A stretch of 64,000 bases of DNA from contig JACRJB010000007.1 in assembly GCA_016215605.1 (NCBI GenBank), positions 62,001 to 126,000 on the forward strand, read 5' to 3'. This stretch comes from Rhodopseudomonas palustris. GTDB taxonomy: Bacteria; Pseudomonadota; Alphaproteobacteria; Rhizobiales; Xanthobacteraceae. The translations under genes and the position numbers were made by a program. The notes beneath the pieces are model-generated. The model was not told the DNA's origin. It ran no database searches and was given only the letters and a program-made list of their open reading frames with translations. The number at the start of each line of letters is the position of its first letter. Positions within the stretch are counted from its first letter, which is position 1. This document shows positions 23,088 through 32,159 of the stretch, piece after piece.

Positions 23088-24455
23088 TCACGGATTGAGC
23101 AACTGGCCGAGTTCCGGATCGTCCCGAGGAATGCTGGCCAGATCGTCGTCCGTCGAATTCTGCGGCGGTTGCCATAATCCGAACAGCAGCGGCTTCGCCT
23201 TTTGCGGCGCGATCTTGAGCGCGGCTTTCACCTCGTCGATCACCTTGGCCCGCGCCTCGGCCACGATATCGGAAGCCCCCGGCTGCGAAGCCCCCGGCGG
23301 CTTGGTATAATACGCGTGCTTCTGGCCATAGGCCGACGCCAGCCAGATGTGCAGGTTGAGGTTGTCCTCGGCGCCTTTCTGCTGCGCCAGCCGGGTTCCG
23401 ATCCTGATCGCCTTTTCGAAGCCGCCGGGCGGGTCTTCGTACAATGCGTTGAACAGCGCGATCTCGCTGTCGTTGTCGTCTTGCAGAACCTGTTTCGCCG
23501 CATCGGGGCGAGACTGTGCGGTGTACACCGTGGCGAGCGCCTGCTTGAAGAACGGATCCGACGGATTCTCCCGGGTCGCCTCCTTCAGGGCGACGGCGGC
23601 GGTTTCGAGATTGTTGGCGCGCGCGTTGGCGAGGCCGAAGGCGGCGAGTTCGCTCGCCGTATTGTAGGCCGTAATCGGGAATTTCAGTAGCGCGGCATCG
23701 GCAGCCAGCACCTTGGCGGCGGTCGGCTTTTCGAGCTGTCCCGTCGGGTCGATCTTGAACGCCTCGGGAGCCAGCGCCGTATTGATCGCCTCCAGCGACG
23801 GCCGTTCGACGTCGTCGAAAAATTTGGTCAGAATGGTGCGCGTTCCGACATAGCCGAGCCAAAAGCCCGCCGGGGCGAAGAACAGGAACAGCGACAGGAA
23901 AAGGGTCTGTCCGCCCGTGTTGTCGCCCAGCCCGGCAGCCTTGCTGATCTTGGCAGCAGATTGCCAGACGTAGTGCGGTACGAAGTACAATTGCGTCAGG
24001 CCGACGCCGACCAGGGTTTTGGTCAGCCAGTCGGAGATGTCTTCGAGGTTGGTGTTGACGCGGCTGGTGGCGGCCGGCGCCGGCCCCGTTTGCGCAGGCG
24101 CCGCATTCTCCTTGCCGCTGCCGTCCGTTCCGCCGGCTTTTTCAGCGAGCGGTGCCGGCTGCGGCCGTGCCAGGGTTCGCGGGATGCCGAACAGCAGCCC
24201 GAGCAGCCAGCCGCACACGGTGCAGGCGGATGCGAAGAACACGAAGGTTGTGACGACGCGGACAGGGCCCGCGGCGCCGGTCGGCAATCCGGCGTAAAGC
24301 ATCAGGCCGATGAAGCCGATGATCGCCGCGCCGACGAACCAGCGGAAGAACCAGTGGAAGATGACTGCGAAATCACCGCGCCGAAGCGCTTCTGTCAGCG
24401 GTGAAACGTGAAAGGCTGAAATCTGTGCGGCAGGCTTCTGCCATAAACCGGGCAT
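23088..24455 (-). CDS. Membrane protein with C-terminal TPR-like repeats
   Basis: 455 residues, GGAG 8 nt before the ATG. Two transmembrane hairpins: about 30-90 (IGFIGLMLYAGL; FVFFASACTVCGWLLGLLFGI) and about 150-205. The segment VNTNLEDISDWLTKTLVGVGLTQL resembles the membrane portion of bacterial YEATS-associated proteins. The C-terminal half (about 225-440) is helical with TPR-like pairs (GLANARANNLETAAVALKEA; NPSDPFFKQALATVYTAQ). It probably scaffolds something at the inner membrane. No partner gene is adjacent. Confidence 0.75.
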   Translation of the reverse strand: MPGLWQKPAAQISAFHVSPLTEALRRGDFAVIFHWFFRWFVGAAIIGFIGLMLYAGLPTGAAGPVRVVTTFVFFASACTVCGWLLGLLFGIPRTLARPQPAPLAEKAGGTDGSGKENAAPAQTGPAPAATSRVNTNLEDISDWLTKTLVGVGLTQLYFVPHYVWQSAAKISKAAGLGDNTGGQTLFLSLFLFFAPAGFWLGYVGTRTILTKFFDDVERPSLEAINTALAPEAFKIDPTGQLEKPTAAKVLAADAALLKFPITAYNTASELAAFGLANARANNLETAAVALKEATRENPSDPFFKQALATVYTAQSRPDAAKQVLQDDNDSEIALFNALYEDPPGGFEKAIRIGTRLAQQKGAEDNLNLHIWLASAYGQKHAYYTKPPGASQPGASDIVAEARAKVIDEVKAALKIAPQKAKPLLFGLWQPPQNSTDDDLASIPRDDPELGQLLNP

Positions 24456-24601
24456 CGAAAATCTCCGGTGAAATGTCTTGAAGAACTGCTTGGAAAAATC
24501 TCGGCCGTAATAATCCGCTTATTCTGACGCGGCGCGCTCGATTGTCAACGATGCTGCGGCCCGCGCTCATCGGGCCGAGCGCGGTAGGAACGGCGAACTG
24601 A

Positions 24602-24985
24602 TCAGTTCGGCTTGGTATCGGCGCAGCCGCAGCCGTGCTGCGTCGCCGCGGGTGCATTCACGCCGCGCCACCGCGCGTAGCGCCAGGGCAGGTACCAGCG
24701 CGCGTCGGGCGGCGCGACGGCCGGCACGTTGTCGATCCCCGAGGTGCCGAACGGATTGCAGCGCAGCAGTCGCGCCAGCGTCATCCAGCCGCCGGCCCAC
24801 AGTCCGAACCGGCCGATCGCTTCGTCGCCATATTGCGAGCAGGTCGGCAGATGCCGGCAGTTGGAGCCGACCAGCGCCGAGAAGCTGTGGCGATACACCC
24901 AGATCAGGCCGCGGCCGGCATTGCGCGGCAGCCGGGCCAGCGCATGGAGAGTGTCGGCTGCGGTCGCTGGAAGTTTCACGGGCAT
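24602..24985 (-). CDS. yidD: Membrane protein insertion efficiency factor YidD
   Basis: 127 residues. RHSFSALVGSNCRHLPTCSQY, GDEAIGRFG, WMTLARLLRCNPFG and GIDNVP are the YidD signature, including the conserved cysteines. YidD assists YidC/Sec in inserting inner-membrane proteins. In many bacteria it neighbours rpmH-rnpA-yidC; here it is isolated. The C-terminus has extra Cys (HGCGCAD). Confidence 0.95.
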   Translation of the reverse strand: MPVKLPATAADTLHALARLPRNAGRGLIWVYRHSFSALVGSNCRHLPTCSQYGDEAIGRFGLWAGGWMTLARLLRCNPFGTSGIDNVPAVAPPDARWYLPWRYARWRGVNAPAATQHGCGCADTKPN

Positions 24986-25228
24986 TCTGCCTGAGGCGTC
25001 GTCGCTGATCTGCCGGGTTCCTGGGCGGGGAACACGAAGGTGGCTGCAAATGTGCCACAGACACGGAAATATCGCACTTTGTTGAGTGCGGCGCAGCAGC
25101 CGTGATCGCCTTTGCGATTGATCAACGCCGGATTTTCCATGACCATTAGATAACGCAAGCGTGACGGATTCGATGCGATTGCTTCGGAACCTTTCACGCC
25201 GTTGCTGACGGAGATGTGAGGAGGCTCG

Positions 25229-26203
25229 GTGAACGCCGCTGTCCTGTTCCGGTTCGCTCGATCCGCGCTGCTGCGCGCGGCCGCCGTCGGCGTCGTGCTG
25301 ATCGGCGCCGCGGCCGGACCGACACAGTTGGCGAAGGCCGGCGGCACGCTCGAAGCCCGCAAGCTGCCGATGCGGTTCGGCTGGGTCGCCTGCGAGCCGA
25401 ATTGCGGCGGCTGGATCACCGCGGTCGGCATCGTCACCGCCGACACCCCGAAGGCCTTCGACGAGTTCGCCGGCAGCCGTAAGCTCGACGGCGCGGCGCT
25501 GGTGCTGGATTCCAGCGGCGGCTCGGTCAACGACGCGATCACGCTCGGCCGGCGCTGGCGCAAGATGGGGCTGATGACCACGGTCGGCACCAGCGTGCAG
25601 ACGCCGACCCCGGGCGGCCCGAGCGCCGGCATCGTCCCCGAGGCGTATTGCGAGTCGATGTGCGTGTTCCTGCTGCTCGCCGGCAAGACCCGCTACGTGC
25701 CCGACGGCGCCCGGGTCCGGGTGCACCAGATCTGGATGGGCGACCGCGCCGACGACGCCCGCGCCGCCAGCTACACCGCGCAGGACCTCACCATCATCGA
25801 GCGCGATATCGGCCGGCTGGCGAAGTACACCTTCGACATGGGCGGCACCGGCGACCTGCTGGCGCTCGCCCTCAGCGTCGCCCCGTGGGAGGATCTGCAC
25901 GAATTGTCGCCGCAGGAACTGCGCGAGGCCAATCTGATCACCACGCAGGCGCTCGCCGATCTGCTGCCGCGGCGCGGCGAGGGCGGCAAGATCCCGATGG
26001 CGGCCACGACCCCGGTTGCGACGACCTCGGTCGCCGCGGCCGGCCCCGACGTCGCCCCGAAGCCGGTGCAGGACCGCTTCGCCGCGCAGGGCGAGGCCCC
26101 GGCCGCATCGTCGTACGGCCCGCCGGTCCGCCCGACCAAGACCGCCGACGCCCAGCCGACCGGCGGCGTCGCCGCCCCCAGCCGATCGGCCCCCGCGCCG
26201 TAG
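25229..26203 (+). CDS. Exported ClpP/crotonase-fold serine protease-like protein
   Basis: 324 residues with an N-terminal hydrophobic segment (export signal, residues 8-36). LVLDSSGGSVNDAITLGRRWR is the ClpP/SppA substrate-groove loop, and AYCESMCVFLLLAG with RVRVHQIWMG corresponds to the nucleophile Ser region and catalytic-His strand. The last 80 residues are a Pro/Ala/Thr-rich tail. This small periplasmic ClpP-like family is common in Nitrobacteraceae; its role is unknown. The tail suggests extracytoplasmic location. Confidence 0.8.
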   Translation: MNAAVLFRFARSALLRAAAVGVVLIGAAAGPTQLAKAGGTLEARKLPMRFGWVACEPNCGGWITAVGIVTADTPKAFDEFAGSRKLDGAALVLDSSGGSVNDAITLGRRWRKMGLMTTVGTSVQTPTPGGPSAGIVPEAYCESMCVFLLLAGKTRYVPDGARVRVHQIWMGDRADDARAASYTAQDLTIIERDIGRLAKYTFDMGGTGDLLALALSVAPWEDLHELSPQELREANLITTQALADLLPRRGEGGKIPMAATTPVATTSVAAAGPDVAPKPVQDRFAAQGEAPAASSYGPPVRPTKTADAQPTGGVAAPSRSAPAP

Positions 26204-26280
26204 CGGCAGGCGCGGCGCAGCCGCGGTCCCCGCCACAACAAGCATTGTGCATCGTCCGATCTTGTTTATGCATGATCGGC

Positions 26281-27198
26281 ATGAACCTTCAGGATATCGA
26301 AGCCTTTGTTGCCGTGGCCGACACCGGCTCGGTGAGCCGCGCCGCCGCCCGGCTCAATCTCACACAGCCCGCGACTTCACGACGCATCCAGAATTTCGAG
26401 GCGGCCGTCGGTGAGGGCCTGCTGTTCAATCGCCTGGTCAAGCCCGCCGCCTTGACGGCCGTCGGCGAGCACGTGCTGGAACATTGCCGGCGCGTCCTTG
26501 CCGCCGTCGCCGAGCTCCAGGCCTGTACCACCGGCGCGGCCAATCCCCAGGGCGAACTGAAGATCGGTATCGCGCACGGCCTGGGCGAGATGGTGCTGAC
26601 CGCGCCGCTGGACGCGCTGCGCAAGGACTTCCCGCGCGTCAAACTCCAGATCAGTTCGAACTGGAGCGCCGGCCTGATCGACGAGGTGCGCAGCGGCGCG
26701 ATCGATTGTGCCATCGGGCTGCTGACGGAAGATCATGCGATTCCGGCCGGGCTGCGCCGAATGCCGCTGGGCGCCGAACAGATCGTCGTCGTCTCGGCCT
26801 CGCGAGCGCCAACCCGGCCGGACGGCAGCCCGTGGCGCCTGCGCGACCTTGCCGACGAGGCCTGGTTCCTCAATCCGGCCGGATGCGGGTGTCGGACCGC
26901 CCTGGTGCGGTCGTACGATCGCCAACAGCTGCCGATGCGCATCGCCGCCGAAATCTTCGGCGAGGATCTTCAGCTCGCGCTGCTGTCGAAGGACGGTGGC
27001 TTGTCGCTTGTCCCACGACGGCTGTTCGAGCAGAGCCACCGGCGCGAGGGGCGGCATATCGTCTCCGTCGTCGACTTCAACGTGCCGGCGATGGTGACGC
27101 TGATCCGCGGCGCCGTGCCGAGCCGGTTCGATCCCGCGATCGATAGGCTGGCCGGCGAACTGGCGGAGAAGCTGAAATTATCTCATAATTACGCATAA
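26281..27198 (+). CDS. LysR-family transcriptional regulator
   Basis: 305 residues from MNLQDIEAFVAVADTGS; an ATG three codons upstream is also in frame. The N-terminal winged HTH (GSVSRAAARLNLTQPATSRR) and a periplasmic-binding-protein-like effector domain (GELKIGIAHGLGEMV...) are standard. An inverted repeat CCGATC-N12-GATCGG (26256-26279) overlaps the start region. An A/T-rich palindrome follows the stop codon directly, before the degraded ABM-like frame in the same orientation, which may be its former target. Confidence 0.93.
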   Translation: MNLQDIEAFVAVADTGSVSRAAARLNLTQPATSRRIQNFEAAVGEGLLFNRLVKPAALTAVGEHVLEHCRRVLAAVAELQACTTGAANPQGELKIGIAHGLGEMVLTAPLDALRKDFPRVKLQISSNWSAGLIDEVRSGAIDCAIGLLTEDHAIPAGLRRMPLGAEQIVVVSASRAPTRPDGSPWRLRDLADEAWFLNPAGCGCRTALVRSYDRQQLPMRIAAEIFGEDLQLALLSKDGGLSLVPRRLFEQSHRREGRHIVSVVDFNVPAMVTLIRGAVPSRFDPAIDRLAGELAEKLKLSHNYA

Positions 27199-27199
27199 T

Positions 27200-27215
27200 C
27201 ATTATAGTGATAATG
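27200..27215. promoter_or_regulatory. A/T-rich palindrome CATTAT-AGTG-ATAATG
   Basis: A perfect 6-bp inverted repeat, one base after the LysR stop, in a strongly A/T-rich 60-nt patch of an otherwise GC-rich region. It could be a LysR binding site controlling the downstream frame at 27314. A GC-rich hairpin CGACCGCC-GTC-GGCGGTCG (27266-27284) lies between them. Confidence 0.4.
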
Positions 27216-27313
27216 CATTGGATTAATGATGATGGCGTGTCCATCCTGAGGGTCTGAAGCGCTCCCGACCGCCGTCGGCGGTCGACGTTTCACGTCCTCA
27301 AAGGCTCGGCACC

Positions 27314-27436
27314 ATGATCGTCACGGTTTTCCGCTCCCGTCTGGCACCCGGGGGTCACGACGTTCTTCAGCGCGTTCCAGTATCAAATCTGCACCGTCGC
27401 GCGCATGCGGATTTGGGAGAGCAAAGCCGGCGCGCG
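27314..27436 (+). pseudogene. Remnant of an antibiotic-biosynthesis-monooxygenase-like gene
   Basis: The first residues MIVTVFRSRLAPGGHDVL match the usual N-terminus of ABM-superfamily monooxygenases (MIVTVFRSRL then acidic helix). After about 20 residues the resemblance ends, and the frame runs into the small protein that starts at 27437. The LysR gene upstream and the palindrome between them suggest a regulated gene that has been deleted to a stub. Confidence 0.45.
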
Positions 27437-27637
27437 ATGACATGCGCGGCGCCGGACGACCCGACCGATCCATCACAACCCGTCGTCACCCCGGAGGTGA
27501 TCGAGCGCCACCGCCGGCTTGCGCACGCGCTGAGACACCAGGCCATCCGCAGCGCCGTCAGACGTTGCGGCCGGCTGTTCGTCCGATCGCTTCGCGCGTT
27601 GCGGATCTTTGTCGCCCTTGAGCGGTTCATTGTTTGA
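27437..27637 (+). CDS. Small basic protein, unrecognised
   Basis: 66 residues if started at the ATG at 27437; it is in frame with the ABM-like stub upstream. VVTPEVIERHRRLAHALRHQAIRSAVRRCGRLF is an Arg-rich amphipathic helix like those in the small DUF1127/RSP-type proteins of alphaproteobacteria. No ribosome binding site is strong. It may be expressed as a fusion with the stub. Confidence 0.45.
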   Translation: MTCAAPDDPTDPSQPVVTPEVIERHRRLAHALRHQAIRSAVRRCGRLFVRSLRALRIFVALERFIV

Positions 27638-27670
27638 TTGAATCGGCAAAGCTTTTCGAGATGCACTGAA

Positions 27671-27778
27671 TCCTCATCCTGAGGAGCCCGGCGAAGCCGG
27701 GCGTCTCGAAGGATGGGGCGACGCCTCGCTCGAGGCGCATGGTTCGAGACGGCGCTACGCGCCTCCTCACCATGAGGG
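27671..27778. repeat. Mosaic palindromic repeat, family C copy 1
   Basis: Begins TCCTCATCCTGAGGAGCCCG and ends CTCCTCACCATGAGGG. Internal blocks are CCCGGCGAAGCCGGGCGTCTCG, GAAGGATG and CATGGTTCGAGACG. It shares these blocks with 31791-31957 and 35446-35591. It fills most of the gap between the small basic ORF and the Fe-S scaffold gene. Confidence 0.85.
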
Positions 27779-27905
27779 CGTGCCTGTGGCCAACGTCTCA
27801 GCGCGCCAATTCTGATTCCAACAAAAGCAGAACGGCTCTAAGCAACAGAAGGGCGGAGGCCCGACGTCGGAGGCGAAGCCACGCCGCGCGCTGACAAGGC
27901 GCCGG

Positions 27906-28358
27906 CTACGCGCTGGCGCCGGCGGCTTCGCGCTTCGTCTCGATCTGGCCGATCGCGTCGACCACGGCGTCGAAGGTCAGCAGCGTCGAGGCGTGGCGGG
28001 CCTTGTAGTCGCGGACCGGTTCGAGCATCGCGATGTCGGCCCATTTGCCGTCCGGCGGCGCGCCGTTTTCCTTGAGCATTTTGCGCACGGTGTCGCGCAG
28101 CGCTCGCAATTCGCTGGAGCTTGAGCCGACGACGTGGCTGGCCATGATCGCCGACGACGCCTGGCCGAGCGCGCAGGCCTTCACCTCGTGGGCGAAGTCG
28201 CTGACCACGTCGCCGTCCATCTTCAGGTCGATCTTGACGGTCGAGCCGCACAATTTCGAGTGAGCGGTGGCGGTGGCATCGGGGTGTTCGAGGCGGCCGA
28301 TCCGCGGGATATTGCCCGCCAGCTCGATGATCCGCTTGTTGTAGATGTCGTTCAGCAT
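27906..28358 (-). CDS. Fe-S cluster assembly scaffold-like protein (IscU/NifU N-terminal family)
   Basis: 150 residues. Two of the three scaffold cysteines are visible: C37 in SKLCGSTVKIDL and C62 in VKACALGQASSAIMA. At the place of the third, where IscU/SufU has a Cys, the sequence reads YKARHASTLLTF, so it is lost. This variant is usual for the stand-alone alphaproteobacterial members and suggests a carrier or repair role rather than de novo assembly. It is divergent from folE; the 268 nt between contain no further gene. Confidence 0.85.
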   Translation of the reverse strand: MLNDIYNKRIIELAGNIPRIGRLEHPDATATAHSKLCGSTVKIDLKMDGDVVSDFAHEVKACALGQASSAIMASHVVGSSSSELRALRDTVRKMLKENGAPPDGKWADIAMLEPVRDYKARHASTLLTFDAVVDAIGQIETKREAAGASA

Positions 28359-28626
28359 GCCAGAGCGTCCGGGCCGTGCCGCCGGCCCGCCGATGGATTC
28401 GGCGGGGCTGCCTTGGCGGTTCCGGCGTATCATCTTATATAGGAGGGCAGGCGGCGAAAGACAGGCCGCCGCGCGGCGCTGAAACCGCCCGCCGTATCTT
28501 GTGAACCGAACGCGCTCAGGCGACTGCGCGGCGAGGTTCACTGAGGGGATCAAGACGACCGGCGGCTGGCCGCCCGTCTGCCCGGTGACACATCCGGCCC
28601 GCGAGGGACGGTCGAACGGAGAGAAG

Positions 28627-29316
28627 ATGGACGCCAAGATCAAGCCGCTGCGCACCGGCAAGTCGCCGGACGCCCGCCCCGAATTCCACCCCGCCGATCT
28701 CGATCCGTCGGAGTTTCTGGCTGCCGCCGTGCAACCGGATCAGCCGCGGCCGTCGCGCGCCGAGGCCGAGGCCGCGGTCAAGACGCTGCTGTCCTATATC
28801 GGCGAGAACATCGAGCGCGAAGGCCTGCTCGACACCCCGCGCCGGGTGGTCGAAGCGTATGACGAGCTGTTCCAGGGCTACCACCAGTGCCCGGCCGAAG
28901 TGCTCGACCGCACCTTCGGCGAGACGGCCGGCTACGACGACTTCGTACTGGTCCGCGACATCAGCTTCACCTCGCATTGCGAGCACCACGTGATGCCGTT
29001 CTACGGCAAGGCGCACATCGCCTACACGCCGGTCGAGCGCGTCGTCGGGCTGTCGAAGCTGGCGCGGCTGGTCGAGATCTTCGCCCGCCGGCTGCAGACC
29101 CAGGAGCATCTCACCGCGCAGATCGCCGCCGCGATCGACGAGGTGCTGAAGCCGCGCGGCGTCGCCGTGATGATCGAAGCCGAGCACACCTGCATGTCGG
29201 TGCGCGGCATCGGCAAGCAGGGCGCCTCGACCTTCACCAGCCGCTACACCGGCATGTTCCGCGACAATCCGGCGGAGCAGGCGCGGTTCATGTCGATGAT
29301 TCGCAACCACCGCTAA
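28627..29316 (+). CDS. folE: GTP cyclohydrolase I
   Basis: 229 residues, GGAGAGAAG before the [40 protein letters not shown] (Zn ligands C118 and H121) and [12 protein letters not shown] (third ligand C189) identify the enzyme, which converts GTP to dihydroneopterin triphosphate, the first step of folate synthesis. The C-terminal [14 protein letters not shown] is also typical. The N-terminal 45 residues are a variable extension. hisI follows 28 nt downstream and is probably co-transcribed. Confidence 0.98.
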   Translation: MDAKIKPLRTGKSPDARPEFHPADLDPSEFLAAAVQPDQPRPSRAEAEAAVKTLLSYIGENIEREGLLDTPRRVVEAYDELFQGYHQCPAEVLDRTFGETAGYDDFVLVRDISFTSHCEHHVMPFYGKAHIAYTPVERVVGLSKLARLVEIFARRLQTQEHLTAQIAAAIDEVLKPRGVAVMIEAEHTCMSVRGIGKQGASTFTSRYTGMFRDNPAEQARFMSMIRNHR

Positions 29317-29344
29317 GTCGGCGGTTCTGCGAGAGGAATTGCCC

Positions 29345-29791
29345 GTGACTTCATCTGCCGGGGCAACCCCCGCGCTCGACGATGTCGAGGAAGGCATCGC
29401 GCTGCGTCCGAAGTTCGACGCGGCCGGCCTCGTCACCTGCGTCACCACCGACGCGCGTTCAGGCGATGTCTTGATGGTCGCCCATATGAACGCGGAAGCG
29501 CTGCAGAAAACCATCCAGAGCGGCGACGCCTGGTACTACAGCCGCTCGCGCAAACGGCTGTGGAAGAAGGGCGAAAGCTCCGGCCACGTCCAGAAGGTGC
29601 TGGAGATGCGGATCGACTGCGACCAGGACGCGGTCTGGATCAAGGTCGACCAGGCCGGCGGCGCCGCCTGCCACACCGGCCGCGCCTCCTGCTTCTACCG
29701 CCGCATCGACCGCGACGCCTCGGGCGAGGCGCTGCTGACCATGGTCGACGACCACCGGCATTTCGATCCGGACAAGGTCTACGGGAAGTAG
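29345..29791 (+). CDS. hisI: Phosphoribosyl-AMP cyclohydrolase
   Basis: 148 residues from the GTG at 29345, with AGAGGA 8 nt upstream; a TTG at 29339 is too close to that site. [46 protein letters not shown] and [12 protein letters not shown] contain the Zn and substrate residues. It opens the purine ring of phosphoribosyl-AMP in histidine synthesis. It is the single-domain form without a HisE fusion. Confidence 0.97.
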   Translation: MTSSAGATPALDDVEEGIALRPKFDAAGLVTCVTTDARSGDVLMVAHMNAEALQKTIQSGDAWYYSRSRKRLWKKGESSGHVQKVLEMRIDCDQDAVWIKVDQAGGAACHTGRASCFYRRIDRDASGEALLTMVDDHRHFDPDKVYGK

Positions 29792-29820
29792 CAGCGGCGC
29801 CGCCCTTGATTCCTGGCTCC

Positions 29821-29940
29821 GTCATTCCGGGGCGCTCGCGCAGCGAGCGAACCCGGAATCTCGAGCTGTTCTGCGTCGCCTCCGGGTGCCCCGAACCTCG
29901 AGATTCCGGGTTCGCGCCTGACGGCGCGCCCCGGAATGAC
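29821..29940. repeat. Palindromic repeat, family B copy 1 (complete)
   Basis: 120 bp, from GTCATTCCGGGGCGCTCGCG to CGCGCCCCGGAATGAC. The two ends are inverted copies, each with CCGGAAT(C) blocks, separated by a variable core. The same family occurs at 33887, 35266, 36695 and 36991. Confidence 0.88.
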
Positions 29941-29982
29941 GGTGCGCGGCAGAGCGCCTCGCGGCGCGTCCCGCCCCTCGCA

Positions 29983-29997
29983 TTAACCGCTCATTAA
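29983..29997. promoter_or_regulatory. CtrA-type box TTAA-N7-TTAA
   Basis: TTAACCGCTCATTAA fits the CtrA consensus exactly and lies 85 nt upstream of the transglycosylase start at 30083. It shares the spacer end GCTCA with the site at 19626. Confidence 0.55.
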
Positions 29998-30082
29998 CCA
30001 TGCCGGCCGCAGGGTCGGGGCCGGCGTGGACGCGGGCGCGCAGGCGAGTCGCGCCACAGCCCGGGGAGCGGGGGCCCCATCG

Positions 30083-31201
30083 ATGTCGGCCGACAGCATC
30101 AATTCCGCGGTGACGATCGTCGATCCGGCGCGGACCCGGGTGGCCGGCGCGATCAAGCAGGCCTCCGGCGCCACCGGCGCCAGCTTCGAATATCTGCTCA
30201 CCACCGCCAAGATGGAGTCGAACTTCAACCCGACCGCGGCGGCGTCGACGTCGTCGGCGAAGGGGCTGTTCCAGTTCATCGAGCAGACCTGGCTCGGCAC
30301 CGTGAAGGAAGCCGGCAGCCAGCTCGGCTACGGCCAGTACGCCGACGCGATCAGCAAGTCCTCGTCCGGCAGCTACTCGGTGTCCGACCCGGCGACGCGC
30401 CAGGCGATCATGGACCTGCGCAACGATCCGGTGGTGTCGTCGGCGATGGCCGGGGCGCTGACGCAGTCCAACAGCTTCAAGCTGACCGGCGAGATCGGCC
30501 GGCGGCCGTCGGACGCCGAACTCTACATGGCGCATTTCATGGGGGTCGGCGGCGCCGCCAAGCTGATCACCACCGCGCAGGACAATCCGAACGCCAGCGC
30601 CGTGGCGATGTTTCCCGCCGCCGCCGCCGCCAACCAGTCGATCTTCTACGACCGCGCCGGCGCCGCCCGCAGCGTGGCGCAGGTCTACGACAATCTGAAC
30701 AGCCGCTACGCCGCCGCGGCGAATTCGTCGGCGACGCAGAGCGCGCTGGCCTCGGCCGGCGGCGTGCCGGCCGGCGCCGCGATGGTGCTGGCTTCGGCGC
30801 CGGTCGACAACGCGGCGTATCTGTCGAGCTTCCCCGACGTCCGCAACGTCGCGCCGGTCAGCGCCACCACCACCGCGGATGCGACGACCTCGGCGACGCG
30901 GCAGAGCACCCAGCCGATGTTCCGCACGCTGTTCCAGGGCGGCGACCGCAGCGAGCCGGTGTCGCCGGCGGTGCGCGATCTGTGGACCAACGCCACCGGC
31001 GCGTCCGGCACCTCGACCGACGCTGCGGCCTCGAGCACGACGCTGTCCTACGCGCCGGCCACGTCGACCTCGGGCAGCACCACCGTGCCGACCGACTTCG
31101 GCCTGACCGATCCGTCCGCCGCGCTGCAGACGACGCCCACCATCCGCCCGCCGCGCACCCTCGACCTGTTCAGCGACCGCACCGGCACCTACGCCAGCTG
31201 A
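30083..31201 (+). CDS. SLT-type lytic transglycosylase domain protein
   Basis: 372 residues from MSADSINSAVTIVD; the frame is open upstream to 30026. The catalytic Glu is in TTAKMESNFNP, and SSAKGLFQFIEQTW is the next soluble-lytic-transglycosylase motif. AELYMAHFMGVGGA completes the fold. No signal peptide is seen. The C-terminal 160 residues are low-complexity Ala/Ser/Thr. Such proteins often act in flagellar or secretion-system assembly in Rhizobiales, and the CtrA-type box upstream agrees with cell-cycle or motility control. That is inference. Confidence 0.85.
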   Translation: MSADSINSAVTIVDPARTRVAGAIKQASGATGASFEYLLTTAKMESNFNPTAAASTSSAKGLFQFIEQTWLGTVKEAGSQLGYGQYADAISKSSSGSYSVSDPATRQAIMDLRNDPVVSSAMAGALTQSNSFKLTGEIGRRPSDAELYMAHFMGVGGAAKLITTAQDNPNASAVAMFPAAAAANQSIFYDRAGAARSVAQVYDNLNSRYAAAANSSATQSALASAGGVPAGAAMVLASAPVDNAAYLSSFPDVRNVAPVSATTTADATTSATRQSTQPMFRTLFQGGDRSEPVSPAVRDLWTNATGASGTSTDAAASSTTLSYAPATSTSGSTTVPTDFGLTDPSAALQTTPTIRPPRTLDLFSDRTGTYAS

Positions 31202-31334
31202 TTGCGGCGCGCGCCTGCGCTCCACCAGAGTTCTTCGCAGCCAGCACCGCGCGCACCTCTCCCACGCGGCAGGGGATTCGCATGTCAGCTCCCGCCCGGT
31301 GTCGATCAGCGACTTGGGCCCTACCTCTCCGCCC

Positions 31335-31453
31335 GTCGTCCCCGCGCAGGCGGGGACCCATACGCCGCCGCCTCTCGAGGCAAGCCCGGGGGCAGTGGCC
31401 TTGCTACACTTGCAAAGCCAGGGGCTATGGGTCCCCGCCTGCGCGGGGACGAC
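31335..31453. repeat. 119-bp palindromic repeat, family A copy 1
   Basis: Both ends are inverted copies of about 28 bp (GTCGTCCCCGCGCAGGCGGG... and its complement). Each arm is itself a hairpin (CCCCGC-GCAG-GCGGGG). Same length as the copies at 33374, 36500 and 36796; the core differs in this copy. Confidence 0.92.
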
Positions 31454-31516
31454 TCGTTGCGGATGCAGCGGCCCCTCCGCGAGCTGATGCGCGTCGCCGC
31501 GACGAGCACTGCGCAA

Positions 31517-31680
31517 CCTCTCCCCGCGCGCGGGGAGAGGTCGGCGCGCATCGCCAGATGCGTGCCGGGTGAGGGGGCGTCTCGACGCGGCCGAGCGATC
31601 GTGCTGAACGACGGCCGATCCGCGTCGCAGCCGCTGCAGCCCCTCACCCCAACCCTCTCCCCGCAAGAGCGGGGCGAGGG
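31517..31680. repeat. Palindromes of family D
   Basis: Contains a perfect 24-bp palindrome CCTCTCCCCGCG/CGCGGGGAGAGG at 31517-31540 and a related interrupted one (CCCTCTCCCCGC-AAGA-GCGGGGCGAGGG) at 31653-31680, with GGGTGAGGGG and CCCCTCACCCC motifs between them. Confidence 0.75.
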
Positions 31681-31790
31681 AGCGCGCCGTGCGTGGGGCG
31701 AGGTCATCGCTTATCAGCGGCATCGCGGGCCAGCATCAGCAGACCAGCATCGACATCCGCAAGCCCATCTTCGAACTAACACCTCGCGTC

Positions 31791-31957
31791 ATCCTCATGG
31801 TGAGGAGCCCCGGCGAAGCGCAGCGCCGCCGGGCGTCTCGAACCATGGGCGACGCGCGCGCGGCGCCGGCGGATACGCGCGGCCATCCTTCGAGACGCGA
31901 TCCTTCGAGACGCCGCGCTTCGCCCTGCGGGCAAAGCCCGGCTCCCCGGGATGAGGG
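31791..31957. repeat. Mosaic palindromic repeat, family C copy 2
   Basis: Carries ATCCTCATGGTGAGGAGCCC, GGGCGTCTCGAACCATGG, CCATCCTTCGAGACGC and CCCGGGATGAGGGG. The last three repeat-rich kilobases (31202-32159) contain no gene that I can support; this element, families A and D and short spacers make up most of it. Confidence 0.82.
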
Positions 31958-32159
31958 GCACGCAAGCTGTTAGTTCGACGATCGACTCGCGGAAGCGATG
32001 AGCTCGCTTACTCCCCGCCTTCATGTCCATCGGTTTCCGCGCCGTTAACGAAACAGCAACAAACCCAACCGGTTATGGTGAACCCTTTGTTAAGCGTCAT
32101 GGTTTACGAAGTATGACGTCAGGCATCGCGTCGCGGTGTCGTTGGTTGCGTAAGCCGGA

